A DNA stretch of 64,000 nt, from NCBI GenBank assembly GCA_963778025.1, contig CAVZTA010000019.1, forward strand, positions 248,001 to 312,000, written 5' to 3'. Positions 26,151 through 35,502 of this stretch are shown in pieces. Position numbers and translations under genes: made by a program. The number at the start of each line of letters is the position of its first letter. The first letter of the stretch is position 1. This DNA is from CAVZTA01 sp963778025. GTDB taxonomy: Bacteria > Chloroflexota > Limnocylindria > Limnocylindrales > CSP1-4. The notes under the pieces were generated by a model, which ran no database searches, was not told where the DNA came from, and saw nothing but the letters and a program-made list of their open reading frames with translations.

Positions 26151-26981
26151 TCACTTGGCGAGCCAGATGACCAGGAACAGCGCCGCGACGACCAGGCGGT
26201 AGACGACGAAGATGCCGAACGAGCGCGTCCGGAGATAGCGCAGCAGGACGGAGATCGCGAGGACGCCCGATCCGAACGATGCGAGGACGCCGACGATCAG
26301 CGGCACCAGCTCCGCGTCGGCGCCGGCCTCCCCGCGAACGAGCTTCACGCCCTCGTACGCGACGGCGAGTGCCGTGACCGGCGTCGCCATGAGGAAGGCG
26401 TAGCGGGCCGTCGCCTCGCGGGTCAGCCCCGCGAACAACCCCGCCGACATCGTGACGCCGGACCGCGAGACACCGGGCACGAGCGCGAGCGCCTGCGCGA
26501 CGCCGATGCCGACGGCGCCCCGGAACGACAGCTGATCGACCTCGAGGCGGCGCGAGCCCCAGCGATCCGCCAGCCAGAGCACCCCCGCGAAGACGACGAG
26601 CATCACGATCACCAGGCCGGGCTGCCGGAACGACGGCTGGTCGACCACATCGTTCAGGGCGAGCGCGGCGAGTCCGGCCGGGATCGTCGACACCGCGATC
26701 AGCCACGCGAGGCGCCGGTCGTGGTCACCCTTGAACGACCGGTCGCGGATCGTGGCGAAGCCCGCCGGGATCAGCCGCAGCCAGTCGTCACGGAAGTAGA
26801 CCAGCAGGGCCAGCAACGTCCCGAGGTGGAGCATCACCGAGAAGGCGAGCGACGTCAGGAACGGATCGTCCCAGCCCATCAGGGCCGGGACGAGGATCAG
26901 GTGCCCCGAGCTGGAGATGGGCAGGAACTCCGTGAGACCCTGCACCACCCCCATCACGAACGCCTGGACGATGGTGTCCAT
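26151..26981 (-). CDS. uppP: Undecaprenyl-diphosphatase
   Basis: A 276-residue BacA/UppP integral membrane phosphatase that regenerates undecaprenyl phosphate, the lipid carrier of cell-wall synthesis, and confers bacitracin tolerance. The catalytic motifs are GLTEFLPISSSGHLILVP and PGVSRSGVTMSAGL. About eight hydrophobic segments are visible. It lies 42 bp downstream of hppA on the same strand and 1 bp before argR. The pyrophosphatase upstream is also linked to phosphate release, but that pairing is only suggestive. Confidence 0.96.
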   Translation of the reverse strand: MDTIVQAFVMGVVQGLTEFLPISSSGHLILVPALMGWDDPFLTSLAFSVMLHLGTLLALLVYFRDDWLRLIPAGFATIRDRSFKGDHDRRLAWLIAVSTIPAGLAALALNDVVDQPSFRQPGLVIVMLVVFAGVLWLADRWGSRRLEVDQLSFRGAVGIGVAQALALVPGVSRSGVTMSAGLFAGLTREATARYAFLMATPVTALAVAYEGVKLVRGEAGADAELVPLIVGVLASFGSGVLAISVLLRYLRTRSFGIFVVYRLVVAALFLVIWLAK

Positions 26982-27023
26982 CGCTGGCTCAGCGGCCGAG
27001 CGGAGGCTGCCGGCTCCCTCCGG

Positions 27024-29255
27024 TTACCGGATGAACAACGGGGCGAGGACGAGCGAGATCGTGGCGAGCAGCTTGACGAGGACGTGCAGCGACGGGCCAG
27101 CGGTGTCCTTGAAGGGGTCGCCGACGGTGTCGCCGACGACGGCCGCCGCGTGGGCCTCCGAGCCCTTGCCGAGCACGTTGCCGGCGTCGTCCTTGAGGTT
27201 GCCCGACTCGATGTACTTCTTGGCGTTGTCCCACGCGCCGCCGCCGTTGTTGAGGACGGTCGCGAGCAGCACGCCGGCGATGGTCCCGACCATCAGCATG
27301 CCCGCCACGGCCTCGAAGCCGAGCAGGAGGCCGATCGCGATCGGGGTGGCCACAGCGACGAGGCCGGGGAAGACCATCTCGCGCAGGGCGGCGCGGGTCG
27401 TGATGTCGACGACGCGCGCGTAGTCCGGTCGCTGGGTGTAGTCCATGATCCCCGGCATCTCGCGGAACTGGCGACGGACCTCGACGATGATCGACTGGGC
27501 CGTCGTGCCCACGGCGCGGATGGCGAGCGAGCTGAAGAAGTAGACCAGCATCGCCGCGAGCAGCGCCGCGATGAACACGTTCACGTTGGCCAGGTTGACC
27601 GACTCGAGGAGTGCCGCCCCGGGGACCCCGGCCTCGATCCGCCGGCCCTGGATGACGTTGATCTTGTCGATGTACGCGGAGAACAGCAGGAACGCGGCCA
27701 GCGAGGCCGAGGCGATCGCGTAGCCCTTGGTGAGGGCCTTGGTCGTGTTGCCGACGGCGTCGAGGCGGTCGGTGATCTCGCGGGCGCCCTGCTCGGCGCG
27801 GCTGAACTCGGCGATGCCGCCGGCGTTGTCGGTGATCGGCCCGAAGGTGTCCATCGCGAGGATGTAGGCCGTCGTCATCAGCATGCCCATGGTCGCCACG
27901 GCGGTCCCGAAGATCCCGCCGACGTTGACGCCGCTCGTGCTCAGGAGGTTGGCCTGGTTGCCGAGCCAGAAGCTCACGAACAGCGCGATGCCGATCGTGA
28001 CCGCGGTGACCAGGGTGGTCTCGAAGCCGACGGCGGTGCCGCTGATGATGTTGGTGGCCGGGCCGGTCTTGGACGCCTCGGCGATCTCGCGGACCGGGCG
28101 GAACGAGCCCGCCGTGTAGAACTGGGTGATGTAGACGAACGCGACGCTGGTCGCGAGGCCGACGACGCCGGCGGCGAAGAAGTAGACCCACGTCGGCAGG
28201 CCGGCGACGAGGCCGACCGCGCCATTCGTGTCCATCATGATCGAGGTGACGATGGCCAGCCCGACCACGGACAGCAGGGTCGTGACCCAGTACCCGCGGT
28301 TGAGCATGTTCATCGGGTCCTCGGTCTCCTTCCCGCGCACGAAGAAGATCGCGACGATCGTGGCCAGGAGGCCGAACGCGCGCACGACGAGTGGGAAGAA
28401 GATCCAGGCCTCGGGGTTCGGCCAGCCGGCCGCGACCGCGATGCTGTAGACCGCGACACCCAGGATCATCGCGCCGATGTTCTCGGCGGCGGTGGACTCG
28501 AACAGGTCCGCGCCGCGGCCGGCGCAGTCGCCGACGTTGTCGCCCACGAGGTCCGCGACCACGCCCGCATTGCGGGGGTCGTCCTCGGGGATGCCCTTCT
28601 CGACCTTGCCCACGAGGTCCGAGCCGACGTCGGCGGCCTTGGTGTAGATCCCGCCGCCCAGCTGGGCGAACAGCGCGACGAATGAGGCGCCGAACCCGAA
28701 CCCGACGATGAGGAACGGGGCCTCCTTGACGGTCACGTCCGCGACGACGGTGTCGTACAGCGTGAAGATGCCCCACACCCCGAGCAGCGAGAGGGCGACC
28801 ACGAGGAAGCCCGACACCGCGCCACCGCGCATCGCCACCTGGACCGCCTCGACGAGGCTCCGCCGCGCGGCCGACGCGGTCCGGACGTTGGACTTGACGG
28901 CGACGAACATGCCGATGATGCCGGATGCCATCGAGCACGCCGCGCCGACGAGGAACGCGAACGCGGTCATGATCCCGATCGGGAGACCGGCCATCGAGGG
29001 GACGTCCGCGACCGCGGGCGTCTCGACGAGCGTGATGACCACGCCGATGACCACTGCGCCGAAGATGGCGATGATGGCGATCGTCGTGTACTGGCGCCGG
29101 ATGAAGGCGACGGCCCCTTCGAGGATCGTGCCGGCGACGTCCTGCATCGCCTGCGTGCCCTGGTCACGCGACAGCACGTCGCGGGCCAGGTAGAGGGCAA
29201 AGAGGATCGCGACGATGCCGGCGATCGGGATGAGCCACAGGAGCGCGTCGGCCAT
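27024..29255 (-). CDS. hppA: Proton-translocating membrane pyrophosphatase
   Basis: A 743-residue H+-PPase with about 16 membrane helices that couples pyrophosphate hydrolysis to proton export. The catalytic motifs are ADVGSDLVGKVEKGIPEDDP, NVGDCAGRGADLFES and GDTVGDPFKDTAGPS. In the cation-specificity region the sequence is GNTTKALTKGYAIASASL: a Lys at the position that is Ala in K+-dependent enzymes, so by the established rule this is a K+-independent pump. An AGGAGG site precedes the ATG, and a promoter lies ~160 nt upstream, leaving a long leader. Confidence 0.97.
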   Translation of the reverse strand: MADALLWLIPIAGIVAILFALYLARDVLSRDQGTQAMQDVAGTILEGAVAFIRRQYTTIAIIAIFGAVVIGVVITLVETPAVADVPSMAGLPIGIMTAFAFLVGAACSMASGIIGMFVAVKSNVRTASAARRSLVEAVQVAMRGGAVSGFLVVALSLLGVWGIFTLYDTVVADVTVKEAPFLIVGFGFGASFVALFAQLGGGIYTKAADVGSDLVGKVEKGIPEDDPRNAGVVADLVGDNVGDCAGRGADLFESTAAENIGAMILGVAVYSIAVAAGWPNPEAWIFFPLVVRAFGLLATIVAIFFVRGKETEDPMNMLNRGYWVTTLLSVVGLAIVTSIMMDTNGAVGLVAGLPTWVYFFAAGVVGLATSVAFVYITQFYTAGSFRPVREIAEASKTGPATNIISGTAVGFETTLVTAVTIGIALFVSFWLGNQANLLSTSGVNVGGIFGTAVATMGMLMTTAYILAMDTFGPITDNAGGIAEFSRAEQGAREITDRLDAVGNTTKALTKGYAIASASLAAFLLFSAYIDKINVIQGRRIEAGVPGAALLESVNLANVNVFIAALLAAMLVYFFSSLAIRAVGTTAQSIIVEVRRQFREMPGIMDYTQRPDYARVVDITTRAALREMVFPGLVAVATPIAIGLLLGFEAVAGMLMVGTIAGVLLATVLNNGGGAWDNAKKYIESGNLKDDAGNVLGKGSEAHAAAVVGDTVGDPFKDTAGPSLHVLVKLLATISLVLAPLFIR

Positions 29256-29413
29256 GGCGGTGTGCGGTTCCTCCTAAGCGCAGCGTCTGACGCGCCGTCG
29301 GGCGCGGGCGGGTGATGCTTGGGGGCCAGGCGCTCCGGGCGCGGGAACGGACGGTGCTCCGACGCCGACCCACACAAAGCCGCCGGACGTCCTGACGCCG
29401 GCGGAGCGGCCGG

Positions 29414-29443
29414 AGTCTACCTGCCGCTGCATCGACGGGTCAA
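29414..29443 (-). promoter_or_regulatory. Promoter of hppA with a long structured leader
   Basis: TTGACC (29443-29438) and TAGACT (29419-29414) are separated by 18 bp on the minus strand. The resulting leader is ~155 nt and includes a strong hairpin CCGCCGGCGT...GTCCGGCGG (around 29400-29376) before AGGAGG and the ATG. The role of the leader is unknown. Confidence 0.6.
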
Positions 29444-29528
29444 ACCGCGTGGAAGGTATGCAACGCAGCGGGCGGTGCACGCATCAACGCGCCGTCGCGC
29501 CTCGTCGGCGGTGCAGGGGGACCGTCCC

Positions 29529-29534
29529 TATACT
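29529..29534 (+). promoter_or_regulatory. -10 element TATACT of lepB
   Basis: TATACT ends 9 nt before the GTG start at 29544, so the transcript would have almost no leader. No clear -35 is seen. Confidence 0.45.
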
Positions 29535-29543
29535 CCCCTCGCC

Positions 29544-30177
29544 GTGGAACGCCAACCCCGATTCGGGTGTCTCTTCGAAGTCGTCGAGACGCTGGTCCTG
29601 ACCCTTGTCATCTTCTTCGTCATCCAGACGTTCGTCGCCCAGCCGTACCAGGTCCAGCAGATGTCGATGGAACAGACGCTGGAGCCCAGCCAGTACGTCC
29701 TGGTCGACAAGCTGACGCCCCGAATTCGACGTGTACAAGCGCGGCGACATCGTCGTGTTCAAGCCACCGGAGTCGTGGGCCAGCGGCGACACCCCGTTCA
29801 TCAAGCGGATCATCGGTGTGGCCGGCGACCGGGTCGAGATCCGCGACGACGGGCGCGTGTACGTGAACGGGACCCCGCTCGACGAGCCGTACATCTATGC
29901 CGACGGCGACCCGCCGTCGACGGAGCAGACGGGCGACCAGGACGCGTGGACGGTGCCCGCGGGCGACCTGTTCGTGCTGGGCGACCATCGGACCCAGTCC
30001 GCGGACTCCCGGGTGTTCGGGCCCATCTCGCAGGGTGACGTCATCGGCCGGGCGTTCCTGCGGTACTTCCCGTTCGACGCCTTCGGGATCCTCAAGACGC
30101 CGACCTACGCGGCCACCGGCGCGGCACCCGCGTCCGTGGCGGCCTCCGCGAGCCCCAGCGCGACCAGCACGCCGTAG
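29544..30177 (+). CDS. lepB: Signal peptidase I, one frameshift
   Basis: A type I signal peptidase that removes Sec signal peptides at the outer membrane face. It has one N-terminal helix (VETLVLTLVIFFVIQTFVA) and box B QQMSMEQTLEP with catalytic Ser. Near 29724 (CGAATTCGAC) one extra base shifts the frame. It continues with YKRGDIVVFKPPE, FIKRIIGVAGDRVEIR (catalytic Lys) and the box E-like VLGDHRTQSADSRVFG. The total is three times 211 plus one, so about 210 residues are intended. The Ser/Ala/Pro tail is unusual but short. It is followed after 6 bp by the orphan membrane pair. Confidence 0.92.
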
Positions 30178-30183
30178 CCGCGG

Positions 30184-30828
30184 GTGGACGCGCTGCTCAT
30201 CGCGGTCGCGATCACCGCGACGGGCGGCGCGACCGTCGCCGTCGCCGTCCACGTCCCGCGCCAGGCCGCACTGGGGCTGCTGGTCGCCCTCGTCGTCAGC
30301 CCGCTTCTCGGGGATCCCGCCGATCCCATCCCGTTGCTCGCCCGGATGGTGGGCGCGGTCCTCGCGGTGGCGCTCGTGTGGATCGCGCTGCGCGATGCGC
30401 CGGGCCAGACGCGCGGGTCGCTGATCGGCTGGCCGGCGGAGATCCTCGCCGCGCTGGCGGCCTTCATCGCCGGGTGGCTCCTGGCGGGCGCCCTGGGCAC
30501 GTCGTCGACGGAGCTGGGCGTGTTGACCGACGGTCCGCCGATCGCGGTCCGCGCCGCGGCCGGGGCGGCCGCGAGTCTGGGCGTCCTGGCCGCGATCCCG
30601 GTGCTGCTGAGCCGGGACGTGCTGCGCCTGGGGATCGGGCTGCTGCTGGTCATCACGGCGGTCGACCTCGCGAGCCGCGCGGCCGACGTCGCCGACGGGT
30701 CCCTGGCCGAGATCGCGCTGGCGATCACCACCGCGGTCGTGGGCGCGGCCGTGGCGTGGTTGGCGGTTCGCGCGCGTGCGGCGGCGACGTTCGAGCTGCC
30801 GGCGGATCCGCGCCGCGATCGCCGATGA
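30184..30828 (+). CDS. Multi-span membrane protein partnered with a NuoN-like subunit
   Basis: A 214-residue, very hydrophobic protein with roughly six helices (MDALLIAVAITATGGATVAV, LGLLVALVVSPLLGDP, ARMVGAVLAVALVWIAL, LAALAAFIAGWLLAGAL and others). The helices are rich in Ala/Leu/Val. The size and position resemble the small subunits that precede NuoN/MrpD-type subunits in hydrogenase and Mrp operons (HyfE, MnhC/NuoK), but I see no decisive motif. It has a GTG start at 30184. Its stop overlaps the next ATG (ATGA), so the two are made together. Function is not assigned. Confidence 0.6.
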   Translation: MDALLIAVAITATGGATVAVAVHVPRQAALGLLVALVVSPLLGDPADPIPLLARMVGAVLAVALVWIALRDAPGQTRGSLIGWPAEILAALAAFIAGWLLAGALGTSSTELGVLTDGPPIAVRAAAGAAASLGVLAAIPVLLSRDVLRLGIGLLLVITAVDLASRAADVADGSLAEIALAITTAVVGAAVAWLAVRARAAATFELPADPRRDRR

Positions 30829-32492
30829 CGCTCGCGCCGCTGCTCGTCGTCACCGGTGTCGGCGGTCTGGTCGCGCTGGTCGTCAGTCGCTGGTGGGGTC
30901 GCGGCCTGGCCGGCCGGGCCGGGCCGATCGCCGGACTGCTGGCGCTGGCGCTGGCACTGGTCGTGGCGGTGGCGCTCCCGACGGCCGAGGCGGCTCTGGA
31001 CCCCGCGACCGCGTCGCCGCTCGCGCTGACGCTGCGCTCGACGGCGTGGATCCGGCTGGTCGCCATCGTGTGGTGTGCGTGCGGCCTGCTGCTGACGACG
31101 CTGACGGCGCTCACCGGTCGGGTCCCGGCGCTTGCCGGCGCGACGCTCATGGGGCTCACGGCGGGCACGGTGGCGCTCGCCTCCACGGAGCTGCTGATCG
31201 CCGCGGCGGCGGCCGTCGTCGCGGGCGTCGTCGGGCTGCTGGTCACCGCGCCCGTGCCCGAACCTGGCGCGACGCCGTTGGCGGGCCGCGCGGATCCCGA
31301 GGTCGAGACCGACCCCGTCACACCGGCCCGACCGCAGCCCATCCGGATCCGGCCGGCGCCCGGGCCGGCCGCGGGTCCTGCCGCGGTGACCGCCGTCGCG
31401 GCCCGTGAGCTGCGGAGCGTGGTCGTCGCCGGGGTCGCGGTGATCGCCGGACTGGTGATCGTGGCGGGTGTCGTGGCGCGGCCCAGCGGCACGGAGGGTG
31501 GCGCGGCGGAGCTGGCTCAGGCGGCGCCGCTCGTGGGCCTCGCGTCGCTCATGATCGCGGCGGGTGTCGCGCTTCGCACCGGCGCGATCCCGTTCCATCT
31601 GTGGGCCGCGCGCGTCGCCGAAGTCGCCCCCGGCGCCGCGCTCCCGCTGCTCCTCGCCTGGACACCGCTGGTCCTGGCGGCGGTCGCCGTCGCCGCCTGG
31701 GATGCGCGCGTGGCGACCCTGGGCGTCCCGCTCGCGGCAGAGCGCGCGGTCATCGTCGGCGTGGCCGTCCTGACCCTGGTCGCCGGCACGCTCGCGGCGC
31801 TGGTCCAGGACGACCTGGAGCATGTCGTCGGCTATCTCGCCATCGCGGACAGTGGGCTCATCCTGCTCGGCCTCGCCGGCGCCGACCCCGCGACGGTCGG
31901 CCCGTCGCTCGCGTGGCTGGTGATCCTCGCCGTGTCGAAGTCCGCGCTCGGGGCATGGGCGGTGGCGATGGCCGCCCGGTTCGGCTCGCGCCGGCTTCGC
32001 GACCTCACCGGCTGGGCACGACGGGCGCCGGTGTTGGGCGTGGCGTTCGCGCTGACGGCGCTCGCGACGTTCGGGCTGCCCGGCTGGCTGGCCTGGGACG
32101 TGCGGCGCGCGCTGCCGGAGCTCGCGGCGGGCGATCTCGCGGGAACGCTCCTGTGGCTGGTCGCGCTGGCGGCCGTCGTGCCATACGCCCGGATCCTGGG
32201 CGCCGGGCTCGGCCGTCCGACGGCGACGGTCAACGGCGCGCCGCCGGAGTGGCCGACCACCGTCTCGCGTCCGCCGGCGGGTGCGACTGCGGGTCCGGCT
32301 CCGGATGCCGCGGCGACGACCTCCGCGCGGACGACCGCGGCCGCGCTCCGTGCGAACCGCCCGCTGATGGTGTCGGGCGTGGTGCTGGCGCTCGGCGTGC
32401 TCGGGGTCGGGCTGGCGGCCGGCGGAGGCGGCCTGGCCGATGCGTCGACCGTCCCGCCGCCCGCGATCTCGGCCGAGCTGATCGGCGAGTAG
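30825..32492 (+). CDS. NuoN/HyfB-like proton-translocating membrane subunit, orphan
   Basis: A 555-residue membrane protein related to the proton-antiporter family PF00361 (complex I NuoL/M/N, HyfB, MrpD). The recognisable core is IPFHLWAARVAEVAPGAALP, LLAWTPLVLAAVAVA, AGTLAALVQDDLEHVVGYLA (a degenerate form of the LxQxDxKRLLAYSSI motif) and SGLILLGLAGADP. A Pro/Gly/Ala-rich insertion (residues ~145-185) and another near 470-495 interrupt the helices. Key lysines of proton-pumping relatives are partly absent. No other complex I, Mrp or hydrogenase genes are nearby, which makes the pair unusual. The stop is 4 bp from the convergent ndk stop. Confidence 0.75.
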   Translation: MTLAPLLVVTGVGGLVALVVSRWWGRGLAGRAGPIAGLLALALALVVAVALPTAEAALDPATASPLALTLRSTAWIRLVAIVWCACGLLLTTLTALTGRVPALAGATLMGLTAGTVALASTELLIAAAAAVVAGVVGLLVTAPVPEPGATPLAGRADPEVETDPVTPARPQPIRIRPAPGPAAGPAAVTAVAARELRSVVVAGVAVIAGLVIVAGVVARPSGTEGGAAELAQAAPLVGLASLMIAAGVALRTGAIPFHLWAARVAEVAPGAALPLLLAWTPLVLAAVAVAAWDARVATLGVPLAAERAVIVGVAVLTLVAGTLAALVQDDLEHVVGYLAIADSGLILLGLAGADPATVGPSLAWLVILAVSKSALGAWAVAMAARFGSRRLRDLTGWARRAPVLGVAFALTALATFGLPGWLAWDVRRALPELAAGDLAGTLLWLVALAAVVPYARILGAGLGRPTATVNGAPPEWPTTVSRPPAGATAGPAPDAAATTSARTTAAALRANRPLMVSGVVLALGVLGVGLAAGGGGLADASTVPPPAISAELIGE

Positions 32493-32496
32493 CCCG

Positions 32497-32965
32497 TCAG
32501 TCCTCGGGGGCGAGCACCCAGCGGTCGATCTCGCGCGTGGTAGTCGAGGAGCTCCGGGGCCGAGAACCACAGCGCGACCTCGCTGGCCGCGTTCTCCGGC
32601 GAGTCCGACGCATGGACCAGGTTCTGCGCCGTCTCGAGCGCGAAGTCGCCACGGATCGTGCCCGGCGCCGCCTCGTGCGGACGGGTCGCGCCGTTCATCG
32701 CGCGGACGATCGCGATCGCGTTGGGACCCTCGAGGACGGCCGCCACGAGCGGGCCGCTGGTGATGAAGTCCACGAGGCCGCCGAAGAACGGCTTCTCGCG
32801 ATGCACGGCGTAGTGCCGCTCGGCCAGGTCACGCGACGTCTGCATCAGCTTCAGGCCGACGAGCCGCAGGCCCCGCTCCTCGTACCGGGCGAGGATCCGG
32901 CCGGCGAGGAGGCGCTGGACACCGTCGGGCTTGACGAGGACGAGCGTGCGTTCGAGGTCGGCCAT
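32497..32965 (-). CDS. ndk: Nucleoside diphosphate kinase, 3' frameshift
   Basis: Ndk transfers the gamma phosphate of ATP to nucleoside diphosphates. Visible are RTLVLVKPDGVQRLLAGRI, KPFFGGLVDFITSGPLVAAV, IVRAMNGATRPHEAAPGTIR and the active-site NLVHASDSPENAASEV with the phospho-His. Near 32555 an extra base (CTACCACGCG) shifts the frame; correcting it gives DYTREIDRWVLAPED and a stop at 32497. The total is three times 156 plus one. Without the correction the protein would run on for over 200 shadow residues. Confidence 0.95.
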
Positions 32966-33144
32966 CGGGCAGGGACTCCGTGGGCGCGAGGCGCCCCAGG
33001 GAGTGGGGCGGTGGATCGCTGGGCTGCGGCGCCGTGCGGGGCGGCCGGTGGCGAGGGAGCGTAGCGCACGCCAGGCGCGCGGCGGCGTCCGGCGCCGCGG
33101 GCCGCCTCGTCGGACTCCCCGGCGGAGGCCCGGGGCACCGTGGG

Positions 33145-34095
33145 TCAGTCGCGGGCGCCGGCCTTCGGCGGGTTCGGCTTCGGCTTGTCCGCCTTCGGCG
33201 TCGCCGGTCTCGCGGCGGCCGCGTCCGGTCCGTCGGGCGTCGCCGGCGCTGCGTGCGCGGGCACGACCGATGACGGCAGCACCGGCTCCTCATCGTCGAC
33301 CGGGGCCGACGCGGCCGCCTTCCGAGCGGTCCGCGGCTCGGCATCACCGCCCGGAGGGCCGGACGTCGCCGAGGTCCCCGCAAGCTGGCGAAGGACCGCC
33401 GCATACGACCGTCGAGCCTCCACCTCGCGCCCCACGAGCCGGTAGGCGTCGCCGCGCACGAGCTCCAGCTCGGGTTGATGGACGTCGCCCAGCGCGTCGA
33501 GGATCGCCGGCGCGAACGCCGGTCCCAGCCGGAGCGCCACGCCCAGTCGCACGGCCGCGGCCGCGTGCTCGCCCCGGTCCAGCGCCTCGCGGCCGGCGTC
33601 CAGCGCCTGGAGCGCGTCGGGCGCCCCACCCACGGCGTGGCGATGACCCCCGTCCGACGCTTCGGCCCCTGGCCCGGGTGCGTCGGGGTCGGTCGGCCAG
33701 ATCAGCGAGCGAGGCATGCCCGCGAACAACGGGTCCAGCGAGCCGTGCACGGACTCCAGCGCGCGACCGGCCAGCCGCCGCGCCTCGCCGGGCCGCCCGA
33801 GGGCCGCGACCGCCTCGGCCGCGATGATCAGCGCCAGCGGGTCGGCCGAGCCGCCCTGGATCGCGGCCGTCGCCACCTCCCCCGCCCCGGCCAGGTCGCC
33901 CGTCCGCCAGCGCGCCTCGGCGAGGTCGAGGATCGCCTCGTCGTCGAGCTCGCCCCGTCCCGCGTACGCCTCCAGCTCCGCGCGCGCCAGCACCAGCGAG
34001 CCCATCCGCAGATGCACGCGCGCGAGGCGCAGACCCGGTACCCGCTGGGACGCCAAACGCGCCACCGGCGGTTCGTCGTCGAGCGTGGCCGTCAT
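33145..34095 (-). CDS. TPR-like protein
   Basis: A 316-residue protein with degenerate tetratricopeptide repeats: LRLARVHLRMGSLVLARAEL, ILDLAEARWRTGDLAGAGEV, LIIAAEAVAALGRPGEARRL, LDAGREALDRGEHAAAAVRL and LELVRGDAYRLVGREVEARR. The last ~85 residues are Ala/Pro/Lys-rich and likely disordered. No signal peptide or membrane span is seen. The start at 34095 overlaps the stop of the M16 peptidase gene (ATGA), so the two proteins are co-made and may interact. Specific function is unknown. Confidence 0.75.
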   Translation of the reverse strand: MTATLDDEPPVARLASQRVPGLRLARVHLRMGSLVLARAELEAYAGRGELDDEAILDLAEARWRTGDLAGAGEVATAAIQGGSADPLALIIAAEAVAALGRPGEARRLAGRALESVHGSLDPLFAGMPRSLIWPTDPDAPGPGAEASDGGHRHAVGGAPDALQALDAGREALDRGEHAAAAVRLGVALRLGPAFAPAILDALGDVHQPELELVRGDAYRLVGREVEARRSYAAVLRQLAGTSATSGPPGGDAEPRTARKAAASAPVDDEEPVLPSSVVPAHAAPATPDGPDAAAARPATPKADKPKPNPPKAGARD

Positions 34096-35360
34096 GTCGG
34101 CAGTCGCAGATGACGCTCGAGGCCGCGCAGATGGCGCGCCGGTGCGACCACTGCCAGCCGGAACGCCTCGTCGTGGAACAGCTGCGCCGCGATCGACTGG
34201 ACCGCCGCCGCGGTCACGCCGCTGATCGCCGCCAGCGCTTCGTCCAGCGTGTAGACCCGGTCGTGGAGCGCCTCCTGGCCGCCGATCCACGACGCGAGAT
34301 GGCGCGTGTCGTCCATCCGCAGCTCCAGGCCACCACCGAGGTACGCCTTGGCCTTGGCCAGCTCCTCGGCTGGGACCGGCTGGTCGCGCATGCCCGCGAG
34401 CTCGCGCAGGATCGCGTCGAGCGCGGCCGGCAGCTGCGCCGGGTCGACGCCCGCGGACACTTCCAGCGCGCCGGTGTCCGCGTACTCGACGATGCCGGAC
34501 GAGACGTCGTAGGCGAGCCCCTGCGCCTCGCGAACCGACAGGAACAGGCGACTCGACATGCCGTCGCCGAGGACCGCGTTGAGCACGGCGAGCGTCCACG
34601 CGTCCGGATGGTCGCGCGGCAGCGCCGGGACGCCCAGCGTGAGCTGCGCCTGGCTCGTGTCGCGCCGACCGCCGAGGAATCGCGGACCCGCGGGCAGCGT
34701 GGGCGCCGGCTCGAACCGCGGGACGGCCCCGTTGCCGGTCCCGAACGCGGCCGTGGCCAGTGACACCGCCTCGTCGTGGCCGAGATCGCCGGCCACGGCG
34801 ACGACCGTGTTCGTGGGCCGGTAGGCGATGTGCCAGAAGTCGCGGATCGTCGCACTCGGCAGGGCGCGGATCCCGGCCTCGTCGCCGCAGATCTCGCGAC
34901 CCAGCGCGCCGTCGCCGAACATCGCCTGCTGGAACAGGATCTGGACGTACTCCGACGGGTCGTCGAGGTACGACCGGATCTCCTCGACGATGACGGTCCG
35001 CTCCTGGTCGATGTCCTCGTCCTCGAGTCGCGGCCGCACGACGAGCTCGCCCAGGACGTCCATCGCCCGCTCGGCCTCCCGGCGCGGGACGCGGACCCAG
35101 TAGACCGTCGATTCCCGATCGGTCGCGGCGTTGAACGAGCCACCCACGCCCTCGATCGCCTCGGAGATCGCCCGGCTCGACGGGTAATCGGCGGTGCCCT
35201 TGAAGGTGAGGTGCTCCATGAAGTGGGCGACGCCGGCCTGGTCCGCCGTCTCCAGGCGCGATCCGGCGAGCACGTACGCGGCGATCGACACCGAGCGACT
35301 CCCCGGGAGCCGCGCCGAGATCACGCGCGGCCCCTCCGGCAGGGCGGTTCGCTCGAACAT
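34092..35360 (-). CDS. M16-family zinc peptidase
   Basis: A 422-residue processing-peptidase-like protein. The inverted zinc motif is in GVAHFMEHLTFKGT (HxxEH), with the third ligand expected in RTVIVEEIRSYLDDPSEYV. Other family blocks are YWVRVPRREAERAMDVLGEL, FWHIAYRPTNTVVAVAGDL and GDGMSSRLFLSVREAQGLAY in the non-catalytic half. Bacterial members degrade peptides or process secreted proteins, but the substrate here is unknown. ATG at 35360 is chosen because TACCAT (35373-35368) lies 7 nt upstream. It is coupled to the TPR gene. Confidence 0.9.
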   Translation of the reverse strand: MFERTALPEGPRVISARLPGSRSVSIAAYVLAGSRLETADQAGVAHFMEHLTFKGTADYPSSRAISEAIEGVGGSFNAATDRESTVYWVRVPRREAERAMDVLGELVVRPRLEDEDIDQERTVIVEEIRSYLDDPSEYVQILFQQAMFGDGALGREICGDEAGIRALPSATIRDFWHIAYRPTNTVVAVAGDLGHDEAVSLATAAFGTGNGAVPRFEPAPTLPAGPRFLGGRRDTSQAQLTLGVPALPRDHPDAWTLAVLNAVLGDGMSSRLFLSVREAQGLAYDVSSGIVEYADTGALEVSAGVDPAQLPAALDAILRELAGMRDQPVPAEELAKAKAYLGGGLELRMDDTRHLASWIGGQEALHDRVYTLDEALAAISGVTAAAVQSIAAQLFHDEAFRLAVVAPARHLRGLERHLRLPT

Positions 35361-35427
35361 CGGCCGGATGGTAGCCCACGGTCGCCCTGCGGCCGGGCGG
35401 GCGCGCCGAACGACGCTGCAGAAACCG

Positions 35428-35457
35428 GGAACCTGGACGAACGGTCCCGCCGCCATA
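35428..35457 (+). promoter_or_regulatory. Candidate ECF-type autoregulatory promoter
   Basis: GGAACC (35428-35433), the common -35 for ECF sigma factors, is followed after 17 bp by CGCCATACT, 46 bp before the sigma factor start. ECF genes often drive their own promoter. The -10 half is not a clear ECF consensus. Confidence 0.35.
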
Positions 35458-35502
35458 CTGCGCAGCGCGACCGAACGGCGCGCCCGAGTCGATGAGGCCA
35501 CC

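Noticed and set aside
25713..28685. A ~990-residue + strand open frame across argR, uppP and hppA
   Set aside because: It lies antisense to three strongly recognised genes and reads as charged low-complexity sequence (repeated RDR, DEDE types).
30184..32492. A full Mrp antiporter or complex I operon
   Set aside because: Only one antiporter-type subunit and one small membrane protein are present; none of the other subunits is nearby.
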